This document shows positions 8,443 through 16,649 of a stretch of 61,729 nucleotides of DNA, piece by piece. Each line of letters opens with the position of its first letter. Position 1 is the first letter of the stretch. This DNA is from Leptospiraceae bacterium (GTDB lineage: Bacteria; Spirochaetota; Leptospiria; Leptospirales; Leptospiraceae). The translations under genes were made by a program, and so were the position numbers. The stretch lies in contig JADJFV010000018.1 of assembly GCA_016708435.1 (NCBI GenBank), positions 1 through 61,729 of the forward strand, written 5' to 3'. The notes below the pieces were generated by a model. The model did no database searches. It saw nothing but the letters and a program-made list of their open reading frames with translations, and had not been told where the DNA came from.

Positions 8443-10020
8443 ATGCACGGAATCCTTGAATCATTTCTAACTTTTTTCTTTCCGTTTACAGCGGGCGGTA
8501 GTCTTGAACTTGCTGTCAGTTCTACTGATTTTTCTTTTTCTGAATTCACTTCTGTAGACATACACGCCTTTCGCCTAACGGGAAAATCTATCAATCAGTT
8601 TTTAATGGTATTTATTCCTGCTGGCAAAACTCCAAAAGGGTTTACAAATACTGATCTTTCTTCTCCTAACACTTGTCGGCAAATCTTTCTTAGCCTACAC
8701 AATCTTGGCTATGAAATAGACAAAGTGGAATATGTAAATGGAGGAAATAAAAATCTATCTACACCTCCTGATTTATACAAACAAGAAAAAGCAATTTTCC
8801 GATTTCAATTTCATTCGCAAAATGTTTATCTAATGCTTCCCTATTCTTTCCTAAGAGACTTATCAATATTAGCCGGTCATGGCTGGATGAAAGAAACTTC
8901 TATCGAAAGTCTTCTTCAAGACTTTACAGCTTCCATAGAATCCTTCGAAAGATCTATTCTCTATGGCAAATCTCATCTATTTCAAAACCTAAACAAATTA
9001 CTATTAGCCACAGAGCCAAAATTTATACCGGCAATTCTATCTGACTTACAAAGTAAAAATCTTCTTTCTTACAATCATCTTGCCTCCTTTCATGTATTTT
9101 ATCAGGAAGAAATTAATCTTGTAAATTTCCTCCCAGCAGAAGTTAAAAAGACTGTATTAAGACTTGCTTCTTCTATCATGCCGCTTCTTGCTTCACCTAA
9201 GATTAGAGCACGCTGGCAAAGACAAATAGACTACTATTTTCAAAATGTATTTTCCATTTTACTCTTCGCAAGTCCTGTTGCCAAAAAATACACAGTAGAT
9301 ACTTCCAAATCCGAAGAGCTTTCTAGACTTATAAATCAAAAAAGATTAATAATGCTTAGCAGTCTTTCTTCTCCCGAAAAAATGATTACCGAGATTATTA
9401 AAGAAGGAAGAGTCAATGATTTAATAGGCGGAGAAGGCAAGGATTTACTAATTGATTCAGTCGCGCATAAGGAAAATTTGCCTCTAGAAGAACTCTTTAA
9501 ATTATTTAGAGAATCTTTTAGAGAAGATTTAAAATTCAAAATACATGAAAAAGAAAAAAAGTTAAAGGATTTAAGCGAAGCCAAAAGAAGCAGGGATTAT
9601 ATGATTGTAAAGCTTCGTTTCTTTCGTTTCATGGAAGACAACATTATTAAAAAATTCCAGTTAAAAGGAAAAACGCATATTACCCTTTTGTATTTACATA
9701 CTTTATTGAAAACGCTGAGTGCAGATAAGATGTGTTTGCTTTATAATACTCTAGGCTTTGAACTATTAGCTTCCCTTTTTGATTCATTAAGGTATCTTCC
9801 AAATTCTCCCCTTTCTCCAAAAGAAGTAGATTCCTTTTTATTAGAAAGAATCTCTCATCTTCCAAATGTGGAAAGAGAAATTGTAGAAGATATATACTTC
9901 GAAAGAATCAATCAAGATAGACTCATGGGAATGGAAGTTATCGAAAACCGGTTTACAGAGATTACCCGAAGAATTGCGGCGATGGAGCAAATCGGTTACT
10001 TGGAGGCTATTCATGATTAA
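8443..10020 (+). CDS. Hypothetical 525-aa protein, first gene of the E2/Ubl/E1 operon
   Basis: I do not recognise this protein. It has no signal peptide or clear membrane helix apart from a hydrophobic N-terminal stretch (ESFLTFFFPFTAGGSLEL). The middle and C-terminal parts are helical and charged, with a coiled-coil-like region around residues 355-385 (FKIHEKEKKLKDLSEAKRSR). A stretch near residue 300 (LSSLSSPEKMITEIIKEGRV) is also helical. Its stop overlaps the start of the E2-like gene by 8 nt, which implies translational coupling. By context it could be a substrate, a regulator or an effector of that pathway; this is inference. It is far larger than typical operon-mate domains. Confidence 0.75.
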   Translation: MHGILESFLTFFFPFTAGGSLELAVSSTDFSFSEFTSVDIHAFRLTGKSINQFLMVFIPAGKTPKGFTNTDLSSPNTCRQIFLSLHNLGYEIDKVEYVNGGNKNLSTPPDLYKQEKAIFRFQFHSQNVYLMLPYSFLRDLSILAGHGWMKETSIESLLQDFTASIESFERSILYGKSHLFQNLNKLLLATEPKFIPAILSDLQSKNLLSYNHLASFHVFYQEEINLVNFLPAEVKKTVLRLASSIMPLLASPKIRARWQRQIDYYFQNVFSILLFASPVAKKYTVDTSKSEELSRLINQKRLIMLSSLSSPEKMITEIIKEGRVNDLIGGEGKDLLIDSVAHKENLPLEELFKLFRESFREDLKFKIHEKEKKLKDLSEAKRSRDYMIVKLRFFRFMEDNIIKKFQLKGKTHITLLYLHTLLKTLSADKMCLLYNTLGFELLASLFDSLRYLPNSPLSPKEVDSFLLERISHLPNVEREIVEDIYFERINQDRLMGMEVIENRFTEITRRIAAMEQIGYLEAIHD

Positions 10021-10594
10021 ACAGTCCTATCTCCAATCTGAACTTTCTCTACTCAGAAAAAAGTATAAGAAAGAAAATATCATTCACCACCGAAAAGGAA
10101 TTATCATAAAAAATATGCCAATACCGAAAGGATTCGGAAGTGAAACCGGCGCTTTGTTTTTAGAAATTCCAGATGGTTATGGCTTCGGAATTAATATCAT
10201 GAACTGCTATATCATGCTCGACAAGAAAAAAGAAAAATTTCATCTCTTTGATATGGGATGGGAGAATATGCCTTCTGATCTTGCTGAACATTTTAGTTTT
10301 GATAAGAAGCTTACTAAATCCTGGTATTGGATTTGCTTTCATCTCAGCACCGAGACAAGAGGAGTCTACTCAAGCAACAAGGATCGAACAAAGGAATCAG
10401 ACATGGTTTCTGCAACCGAGTTTCCGCATCTCATTTACATTGTTCTTCGGGCAATCCGAGACGGTGACCCGAATATGCTTGCTAGGATCGGAGAAATGAA
10501 TGAGAGACGAAAAGAATTGCAGGACGAATACAGAGCCATGATGGCACGGCTAACGCTCGAATTAAATTGGAAAAAACTATCGTGGATGTATTGA
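10013..10594 (+). CDS. E2/UBC-like protein (prokaryotic E2 family E type)
   Basis: The 193-aa protein fits the pattern of bacterial E2-like proteins of family E. A basic N-terminal helix is followed by the strand-turn PIPKGFGSETGALFLEIPDG and YGFG..NCYIM, equivalent to the family's PLPPGY...LLLxIPxGYP. Then come SWYWICFHLS (residues 103-112), aligning with the conserved WxRWSxH block, and a final helix HLIYIVLRAIRDGD. The block has a Cys at 108 and the His at 110. An unusual C-terminal coiled extension covers about residues 155-190. The ATG at 10013 is chosen because GGAGG lies upstream and it overlaps the previous stop. Classification is by pattern and operon context. Confidence 0.6.
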   Translation: MIKQSYLQSELSLLRKKYKKENIIHHRKGIIIKNMPIPKGFGSETGALFLEIPDGYGFGINIMNCYIMLDKKKEKFHLFDMGWENMPSDLAEHFSFDKKLTKSWYWICFHLSTETRGVYSSNKDRTKESDMVSATEFPHLIYIVLRAIRDGDPNMLARIGEMNERRKELQDEYRAMMARLTLELNWKKLSWMY

Positions 10595-10638
10595 CATTTT
10601 AGTTTTTGTCTGAGAGGATTTGAGAAGAGGAGACGCAT

Positions 10639-10848
10639 ATGAAACTAACCTACCAAGACAAAGTAATTGACTTTCCAGTAATCGAAAGCATTGAACAAAT
10701 CAAGAAAGAGTTTGAGATAAGTGATACAAAAAACCTATTCAAGATTAACCAATCGGGTGAACTTGTTAGCATTGAATCAGATACTTTCAAAGCGATGATC
10801 CGAGACAAGGATACGATTGAAGCTATATCCGATTTCAATTTAGGATAA
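10639..10848 (+). CDS. Small candidate ubiquitin-like (beta-grasp) protein, 69 aa
   Basis: The 69-aa protein lies between the E2-like and E1-like genes and ends 2 nt before the E1 start. It begins with two short strands (MKLTYQDKVIDFPVIESI) followed by a helix (EQIKKEFEI), then strands around LFKINQSGELVSI and a last helix/strand ending SDFNLG. This order and size suit a beta-grasp fold like the single units of bacterial multiubiquitin proteins. It ends in one glycine, not Gly-Gly, and has no cysteine. GAGAAGAGGAG precedes the ATG. The assignment rests on operon position and predicted fold only. Confidence 0.5.
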   Translation: MKLTYQDKVIDFPVIESIEQIKKEFEISDTKNLFKINQSGELVSIESDTFKAMIRDKDTIEAISDFNLG

Positions 10849-10850
10849 TA

Positions 10851-12140
10851 ATGATTAGACTCACACTGACTTTAAATAAAGAAATCTTAGAATCTTTAAG
10901 TCGTTCTATTTTTGATTCAGAGCGGCTTGATCTTTCGCTTGTTTATTTCAGAGTTGCTGATTTTTTTTATGTTTTTCCTTTTAACTCCCATTCTCTTTCC
11001 CTCACGGAAGAGAATGGCTTTCTAAATAAAGTCCTTTGTAAAATACAACTAGTAAAAGATGAGCTAGAAGAGCTTTTAAATCCTATTTCGGATAATAATA
11101 ATTTACCCCTAACCTGGGAAATAAAAGCAACTCCCCTTCTCAAATACAAAGACAAATTTACAACCCAAAACGATTTTACGAACATGGGAGATTTTTTAGA
11201 AACTCTTCATTCTTCCTCTCAATTCATTATCAATACAGACAGTGGCTTAAATCTTCCTAAAAAGGAATTTAGAATAAAACCTGAATTTCTCTATTCCGAT
11301 GAAACTCATTTTTATAAAACCAATTACAAAGATTTAATCAAGAAAACGGATAATGCGCAAGCTAGAACTCTACTCTGGTTAGGATCGAATAACTCTGCGA
11401 AGATTCATTCTACTCGAATTGGTTGCGTTGGTGCAGGCGGTCTAATGAATCCTTTTGTCATCGAAGCAATGCATCATGGATTTAAAGATTTTATTCTAAT
11501 CGATCCGGATAAACTTGAAGAGCATAATCTAAATAGATTCTATGGTGGCAATCGAGAGGATAAGGGCAAATTTAAAACTGAAATATTAAAGAGAATTCTA
11601 ACAGAGTTTAATCCCTCCATTGCAGTCGAAACCTCCAATTCTTTTTTTCCAGAAGAGAATACAGAGAAACTTCTTTCTACCTGTGATATCATAGTCTCTG
11701 GGGTTGATAATGATTATACGCGAGTAAACGTTCAGCTTCTAGCGACTACTCTAAATAAGCCCCTTTTAGATATGGGAAGTGCGATATTTTTAAAAAACAA
11801 TACTTCTCTGTGTCCCGAAGTCGATGAGAGAGGCGGACAAATTCGTCTTTCGATTCCTGAGAAAGGCTGTCTTGCCTGTATGGGGTTACAGTTAAATGCT
11901 GTTCGAGATTTTAAACGGGAAGAAATGGATAGAATTCGGGGTTACATTGTAGGAACTGATTTAACTCCACCTAGTATCATTACTCTAAATAGCACCATTG
12001 CCAGCATTGCTTTGAAACTACTTGTAGATTATATAGCGGATACCGGTATTTCAACAAGGCATATAAAATACAACGAAAAGGATTTTAAACTATTTAAAGT
12101 TTTAACCAATCGTAAGAACGACTGCCCTCTTTGCGGATAA
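10851..12140 (+). CDS. ThiF/E1-like adenylyltransferase with an N-terminal extra domain
   Basis: The 429-aa protein has a ThiF/MoeB/E1 adenylation domain from about residue 185. Visible motifs are the nucleotide loop GCVGAGGLMN (191-200), IDPD (217-220), NLNR (226-229), lysine in GKFKTEILK, and SGVDND (283-288). A zinc knuckle pair is present: CLAC (340-343) and CPLC (425-428). The loop between CLAC and TPPSIITLNS, where ThiF-like E1s carry their sulfur-handling cysteine, contains no Cys. The N-terminal 180 residues are of unknown fold; they sit where JAB-E1 fusions carry a JAB domain but lack an HxH metal motif. It should activate the C-terminus of a ubiquitin-like protein, most simply the 69-aa neighbour. 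Confidence 0.85.
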   Translation: MIRLTLTLNKEILESLSRSIFDSERLDLSLVYFRVADFFYVFPFNSHSLSLTEENGFLNKVLCKIQLVKDELEELLNPISDNNNLPLTWEIKATPLLKYKDKFTTQNDFTNMGDFLETLHSSSQFIINTDSGLNLPKKEFRIKPEFLYSDETHFYKTNYKDLIKKTDNAQARTLLWLGSNNSAKIHSTRIGCVGAGGLMNPFVIEAMHHGFKDFILIDPDKLEEHNLNRFYGGNREDKGKFKTEILKRILTEFNPSIAVETSNSFFPEENTEKLLSTCDIIVSGVDNDYTRVNVQLLATTLNKPLLDMGSAIFLKNNTSLCPEVDERGGQIRLSIPEKGCLACMGLQLNAVRDFKREEMDRIRGYIVGTDLTPPSIITLNSTIASIALKLLVDYIADTGISTRHIKYNEKDFKLFKVLTNRKNDCPLCG

Positions 12141-12146
12141 CGAGAA

Positions 12147-13001
12147 TTAGCCATTTCCAAATTGATCAGAGAAAATCTTTTTGTTCTCAGTTGTCTTATT
12201 GTCTCGTATTGCAAAAATAACTCTTTCGAATTTGTTTTCAAATCTACCGCCATTGGTTAAATGCTTTTTAAAGAGTTTTGAAACGACTTTGGGATCATTC
12301 AAGAAAGCACCACAACCCCAGGCTCCGAGGATAATGTTTGTATACTTCTTTGAGAGCATAAGAGAGAGTAGTTTCTCAATTCTTAAATCCAATGCTCTCC
12401 CTCCCTTAATAAAAGACTCAGTATCTCCTACCGCTACATCAATCATAGCAGGTGCAGCCGAGGTGATCACTGAAATCTTATAAATTTTCTTTTGCAGAGT
12501 CATTGATTCATCTCGAAACACAGGGACATCCGGCGAATATATCATTCGATCTGAATACAAAAAGGATTTCTGATCGCGGTGAAATTGATAGAATTCTAAG
12601 AATTGACTTAAGCAGGGATAAAGACCACTTGTCCGACAAAGATCTTCTTCTTGTGCCCTCGCTCCGTTTAGATACCCCCCGCCCGGATTTGTAGCAGATG
12701 CAAAATTTAAAACTACAACTCTTTGTCCTGTCTCCTCTAAAATTCTCTTAGCTCCTTGAAAGGTTGACTCTCCTGTGATATCTATCTTTGTATTTCTATT
12801 CTTTGCGGTTTCTACTCTTACCCGCTTGTCTATCTCAGTAAAATCAGGATCTTTTAGATAAATGGAATTCTTTACCGCATACTCTAAATTATCCTTAACC
12901 GAAACTTTACTTCCATCAGAGGTAGTAAAATATCCTTTCGAAAATATTTCTGAATTTTCCTTTGTGATAGATTTATTATTCTCTTTTTCTAATTGGCTCA
13001 T
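12147..13001 (-). CDS. Microbial PARG-type ADP-ribosyl glycohydrolase (TIGR02452 family)
   Basis: The 284-aa protein carries the bacterial PARG signature: LNFASATNPGGGYLNGARAQ followed by EEDLCR, i.e. the GGG loop and catalytic QEE. A macrodomain core follows, with VITSAAPAMIDV, and LGAWGCGAFLNDP matches the GxxGCGxFxNDP motif of the TIGR02452 family. These enzymes remove ADP-ribose or poly(ADP-ribose). The gene converges on the E1-like gene, with only 6 bp between stops, so shared transcription is unlikely though genetic linkage is notable. Confidence 0.9.
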   Translation of the reverse strand: MSQLEKENNKSITKENSEIFSKGYFTTSDGSKVSVKDNLEYAVKNSIYLKDPDFTEIDKRVRVETAKNRNTKIDITGESTFQGAKRILEETGQRVVVLNFASATNPGGGYLNGARAQEEDLCRTSGLYPCLSQFLEFYQFHRDQKSFLYSDRMIYSPDVPVFRDESMTLQKKIYKISVITSAAPAMIDVAVGDTESFIKGGRALDLRIEKLLSLMLSKKYTNIILGAWGCGAFLNDPKVVSKLFKKHLTNGGRFENKFERVIFAIRDNKTTENKKIFSDQFGNG

Positions 13002-13091
13002 AGTCTATTCTTTTTCATTCAGTACAATAAAGTCAAACGATTTAGACAAAATCCAACCTAAATAAAAAAGAATCGACTCTCAAAAAATGAA

Positions 13092-14174
13092 ATGAATGAT
13101 GATTATAAAAAGGCAAATTCTAAAACCATGCAAAGACTCAGCGAATACTTACACTCCCTTCCAGAAGATTATAACAAAGAAGAAATCTACCCAAATGCAC
13201 TTCCATTTTTAGTAGAAGAAAAATTTTTAGATGTTCTTACGGGAAAGATTTCCTACAAAGAATTTCACTCAAAACTAATTGAACTAGCCAAATTACCACA
13301 TGGAATTGGACTAGGAGTATCTCTCATGGCACAGGTTAATATCGCAGGCAGAGTATTAGAATTATCCGCTGAGAAAGAAAATTCACCTTCCCTACCAATT
13401 CTTAAAGATCTAGTCAAAGGCAAACAGATAGTATCGCTTGGAGTATCTGAGCCAGAATGGAAAGGAAGACTTTCTAATTTAAAATCAACTCTGATTCTAC
13501 AATCTAACGGAAAATACCTATTAAACGGAGAAAAATCTTTTTTTACCAACGGTTATCACTCTAGTCAATACATGGTTGTTGTAAAACTAAATCAAGCTTA
13601 TAAAGTTTTAATCTTAGACAAAGCAAAGCCCGGTCTTCTAATTACAAAATTTTCTCTTCCATTCGCAGTTGAGGCTACTCACTGTAAGATTCAATTTAAA
13701 GATGTAGAAATTGATTCTTCCGAAATACTCGATTTCGATTATTCTGAGTATGCAGAAAATTTACGTCTTTCTGAAATGCTTTCTTTATCTGCGGTTTTTG
13801 TTGGTAATGCGCTAGAAATTTTAGATAGGATTAAGACAAACGAGGTATTCGTAACTATTTTAAAAGAAGACGAAGCAAAACAGAGAAAACTTCTACGCTG
13901 CAAAATTCTATTAGATTTACTAAAAGCAAGAATTCTAGAAGTGTCTGATTACAAAGATAGAAATTCACATTTAGAATTAAAAGATTTCTTTCCTTATGGA
14001 ACGGAGCTTGTTTCAGAAGAATTTTATTCTATACTCTCAGATACTTTCCCTAAAGAACAAATTGAACCCTACTTTAGAGACAAACAACTTTTTCAATACC
14101 GAGATATGTTAAACGAATCTTATATTCGTCGTGCCGCCAAAGCAAGTTCAGGAATTACGAAAATCCGTGACTGA
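13092..14174 (+). CDS. Acyl-CoA dehydrogenase-like flavoprotein
   Basis: The 360-aa protein has the middle domain of acyl-CoA dehydrogenases: IVSLGVSEPEWKGRLSNLKS, then YLLNGEKSFFTNGYHSSQYM and IQFKDVEIDSSEIL. The N-terminal helical domain is recognisable but divergent. The C-terminal helical domain is short for the family (normally about 380-400 aa in total), and I cannot place the catalytic glutamate. It may be a divergent or inactive member. It starts 90 bp from the divergent PARG gene and overlaps the 3' end of the MscS gene by 20 bp. Confidence 0.7.
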   Translation: MNDDYKKANSKTMQRLSEYLHSLPEDYNKEEIYPNALPFLVEEKFLDVLTGKISYKEFHSKLIELAKLPHGIGLGVSLMAQVNIAGRVLELSAEKENSPSLPILKDLVKGKQIVSLGVSEPEWKGRLSNLKSTLILQSNGKYLLNGEKSFFTNGYHSSQYMVVVKLNQAYKVLILDKAKPGLLITKFSLPFAVEATHCKIQFKDVEIDSSEILDFDYSEYAENLRLSEMLSLSAVFVGNALEILDRIKTNEVFVTILKEDEAKQRKLLRCKILLDLLKARILEVSDYKDRNSHLELKDFFPYGTELVSEEFYSILSDTFPKEQIEPYFRDKQLFQYRDMLNESYIRRAAKASSGITKIRD

Positions 14175-15045
14175 ATATTTGAATCGTTTTTTCTTTTTTA
14201 AATCTACTTAAAACATTTTCACAAATAAAAGCACGGTTTTGTCTTTTATGATGAACATGAGTTAAATATCTCATGGCTAACATTATTTTGCCGTCTTCAA
14301 TTGTAACATAAACTATCGGAGTCATCTTACCCAATCTTACTAAATAATTCTTAGACAGCCTTCGAATCTTATCCTCAAACGTTTTAGAATATTGCTCGTG
14401 TGAAATTATTTCAGATAAAATTTGTTCACAAATCCCTTTGGCTTTTTCCCAATTGGATTTAATTGTTAGAAATATGTATACTTCATCCCAAATAAAATCC
14501 ATCTCCTGGGAAACAACAAATACTTTATGAGTGATTGCCTTGTGATTTGGAATATGAACAAGTCGATTTGACGACTGATCGGAATTATGCTCAGTTCTTA
14601 CTTCTAAGAGGGTAAAGCGCATTAGCCCAATGTTAATGACTTCTCCTTTTACATCATTAATCTCAATTCTATCTCCAATGGTAAATCCACTATTGCCATG
14701 AATTAAAAACCATCCTGCGATATTAAGAGTTAAATCTTTGATTGAAATAATAAACCCAGCACCGGTAAATGCTAGAATCGTTGGCAGATAGGAAATCTTA
14801 GAATAGAAAATAGGAATAAAGCAAAACAATCCAAAGAATACAAATGTGTATCGAGTAATTCTTCTTCTCGTAAAAATAGTTTGTATATCAGAATCGTGAC
14901 TGAATCTATCAATAAAAAACACTGTCGCGTTATAAAGTAAAATTAGAAAAAAAACAATATAGAAATACAGAATAAAATCTTCTGAAATTTTTCGTTCTGA
15001 AAGGGAAAGAATCTTGAATAAGCTAAATGGTTCTAAAAAATCCAT
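14155..15045 (-). CDS. MscS-family mechanosensitive channel
   Basis: The 296-aa protein has about three N-terminal membrane helices. Then comes the MscS pore/beta-domain signature: AGFIISIKDLTLNIAGWFLI, then GDRIEINDVKGEVINIGLMR and VHIPNHKAITHKV. Such channels relieve hypo-osmotic stress in the inner membrane. The C-terminal domain is present. Its 3' end overlaps the convergent acyl-CoA dehydrogenase-like gene. Confidence 0.9.
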   Translation of the reverse strand: MDFLEPFSLFKILSLSERKISEDFILYFYIVFFLILLYNATVFFIDRFSHDSDIQTIFTRRRITRYTFVFFGLFCFIPIFYSKISYLPTILAFTGAGFIISIKDLTLNIAGWFLIHGNSGFTIGDRIEINDVKGEVINIGLMRFTLLEVRTEHNSDQSSNRLVHIPNHKAITHKVFVVSQEMDFIWDEVYIFLTIKSNWEKAKGICEQILSEIISHEQYSKTFEDKIRRLSKNYLVRLGKMTPIVYVTIEDGKIMLAMRYLTHVHHKRQNRAFICENVLSRFKKEKTIQIFSHGFS

Positions 15046-15083
15046 ACAATCAACTACCTGCTACTGAGTCATCACGGATAACA

Positions 15084-16175
15084 CTAATTTAAAGCTTGCT
15101 GCGCTTTGATTGCGGATACTATATCTTCTTCACTAAGAACATTTCCCCAACTCGCTTCCCCGATATGACTAATTAGAATGTATTTTATCTGACTATTGCT
15201 AGTTTTTTTATCGTGCATCATATGCTCTACTAATTTCTTAGCAGACAAAGATTCATCTTTTAAGGGTAACTTTAAATTTTGCATTATCTTTACTATTTCT
15301 AAGAATGTTTCTTCTTTAAAACCCATCTTTTGTTTCGAAAGAATAAGAGCAAGCACGAGTCCTATGGATACTGCTTCTCCATGCGAATACTTCTTGTAAT
15401 TCGTTAGCGATTCAATTGCATGTCCGAGAGTGTGCCCTAAATTTAAGATAGCCCGCTTACCTGTTTCTCTTTCGTCTTCTGCTACAATGCTAGTTTTAAA
15501 TTTTACTGATTCCGAGATAAAGATGCGCAAAGAATTCTTATTGAACACATCCTCAAAAGTTGCTGTTTTCATTGTTTCAAACAATGCTCCACCGGTAAGG
15601 AGAGAATGCTTCAATACTTCGGCGAGTCCGCACTTCCATTCTTTTTCTTCTAGAGTTTCTAAACTATTGAGGGAAGCGAAAACCAATTCGGGTTGATGAA
15701 AAGCACCAATCATATTCTTACCTTTGTCAGCGTTTACTGCTACTTTGCCGCCAACAGAAGAATCGACGCAGGCAAGTAAGGTTGTAGGAATTTGAACAAA
15801 ACGAATTCCACGTAAAAAAGTAGCAGCGACAAATCCCGCGAAATCTCCAATCACTCCACCGCCGAGTGCTAAGATCACTGACTTTCGATCTGCTCCTAAT
15901 TCAATTAGATGATTGTATACATTTTTCAGTCTGTCTATATGTTTATTTTTTTCTTTGCCTTTTGTGAATATTACACTCACAGACTGATTTAATTTTTCTA
16001 GTTCCAAAAGAACTGAATCGAGATAAAGCTTTGCAACTTTTTTTTCTGTGATAATAATGAACTTAGATACGTTTTGAATTTTTGCTAATTCTGCTGCGAG
16101 ACCATCAAAGTCATCGTATAATACTACGTTGTATTTTGTTTGTCCAAACTCTACTGTCTCTGCGGATATTTGCAT
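15084..16175 (-). CDS. aroB: 3-dehydroquinate synthase
   Basis: The 363-aa protein carries the AroB NAD-binding and metal motifs: ALGGGVIGDFAGFVAATFLR, then IPTTLLACVDSSVGGKVAVN and ILNLGHTLGHAIE. It makes 3-dehydroquinate from DAHP in the shikimate pathway. The ATG at 16175 overlaps the stop of the NUDIX gene (TAATG) and gives the normal N-terminus. An in-frame TTG at 16190 would start inside the NUDIX gene and is not needed. Confidence 0.95.
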   Translation of the reverse strand: MQISAETVEFGQTKYNVVLYDDFDGLAAELAKIQNVSKFIIITEKKVAKLYLDSVLLELEKLNQSVSVIFTKGKEKNKHIDRLKNVYNHLIELGADRKSVILALGGGVIGDFAGFVAATFLRGIRFVQIPTTLLACVDSSVGGKVAVNADKGKNMIGAFHQPELVFASLNSLETLEEKEWKCGLAEVLKHSLLTGGALFETMKTATFEDVFNKNSLRIFISESVKFKTSIVAEDERETGKRAILNLGHTLGHAIESLTNYKKYSHGEAVSIGLVLALILSKQKMGFKEETFLEIVKIMQNLKLPLKDESLSAKKLVEHMMHDKKTSNSQIKYILISHIGEASWGNVLSEEDIVSAIKAQQALN

Positions 16176-16636
16176 TAGCCCACCACCCAATCGCTTTTGA
16201 TAAATCTAGTTTTTTCTCTTCCTGATTCTTTGAAATAACTTTTTATATCCGGTCGTAGTTCTAATTCTAATACAGATTCTACAGAATGAAATGCAAATTC
16301 CACAATCGCTTTCTCTGATTTTGGAATCGAAGGATTAAAATATTTTACTTCCACTTCAAAAACCAATTGAAGCAAATGTCTATCTCCCTTTGGATCAATG
16401 CTTTCATTTAGTAACAGAAATTTGGAAGTCTTGGTGTCTAAATTTAATTCTTCTTTGAGTTCTCTCTCTAAGGCAATCGTAGCACTTTCTCCAAATTCAA
16501 TTCCACCACCGGGTAATAGCCAGTAGTCTTTGTTTTTTTTTCTTTGCTTAATAAGAAATATTTCACCCTTATTATTTCGAATCAAAGCAGCGACTCGAAT
16601 TCTTGGCTTTTTAGATTTTAGAAAGAAGTCTAACAT
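16175..16636 (-). CDS. NUDIX hydrolase
   Basis: The 153-aa protein has a full NUDIX box, GGIEFGESATIALERELKEE followed by L, matching GX5EX7REUXEEXGU apart from the last Gly position. It hydrolyses a nucleoside-diphosphate-linked compound; the substrate is unknown. It is translationally coupled to aroB and lies 13 bp after rnc. Confidence 0.9.
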   Translation of the reverse strand: MLDFFLKSKKPRIRVAALIRNNKGEIFLIKQRKKNKDYWLLPGGGIEFGESATIALERELKEELNLDTKTSKFLLLNESIDPKGDRHLLQLVFEVEVKYFNPSIPKSEKAIVEFAFHSVESVLELELRPDIKSYFKESGREKTRFIKSDWVVG

Positions 16637-16649
16637 TGGGTTTCCTTTT

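Noticed and set aside
10013..10594. Start at 9974 for the E2-like gene
   Set aside because: It would lie further inside the 525-aa gene without a Shine-Dalgarno. The ATG at 10013 has GGAGG.
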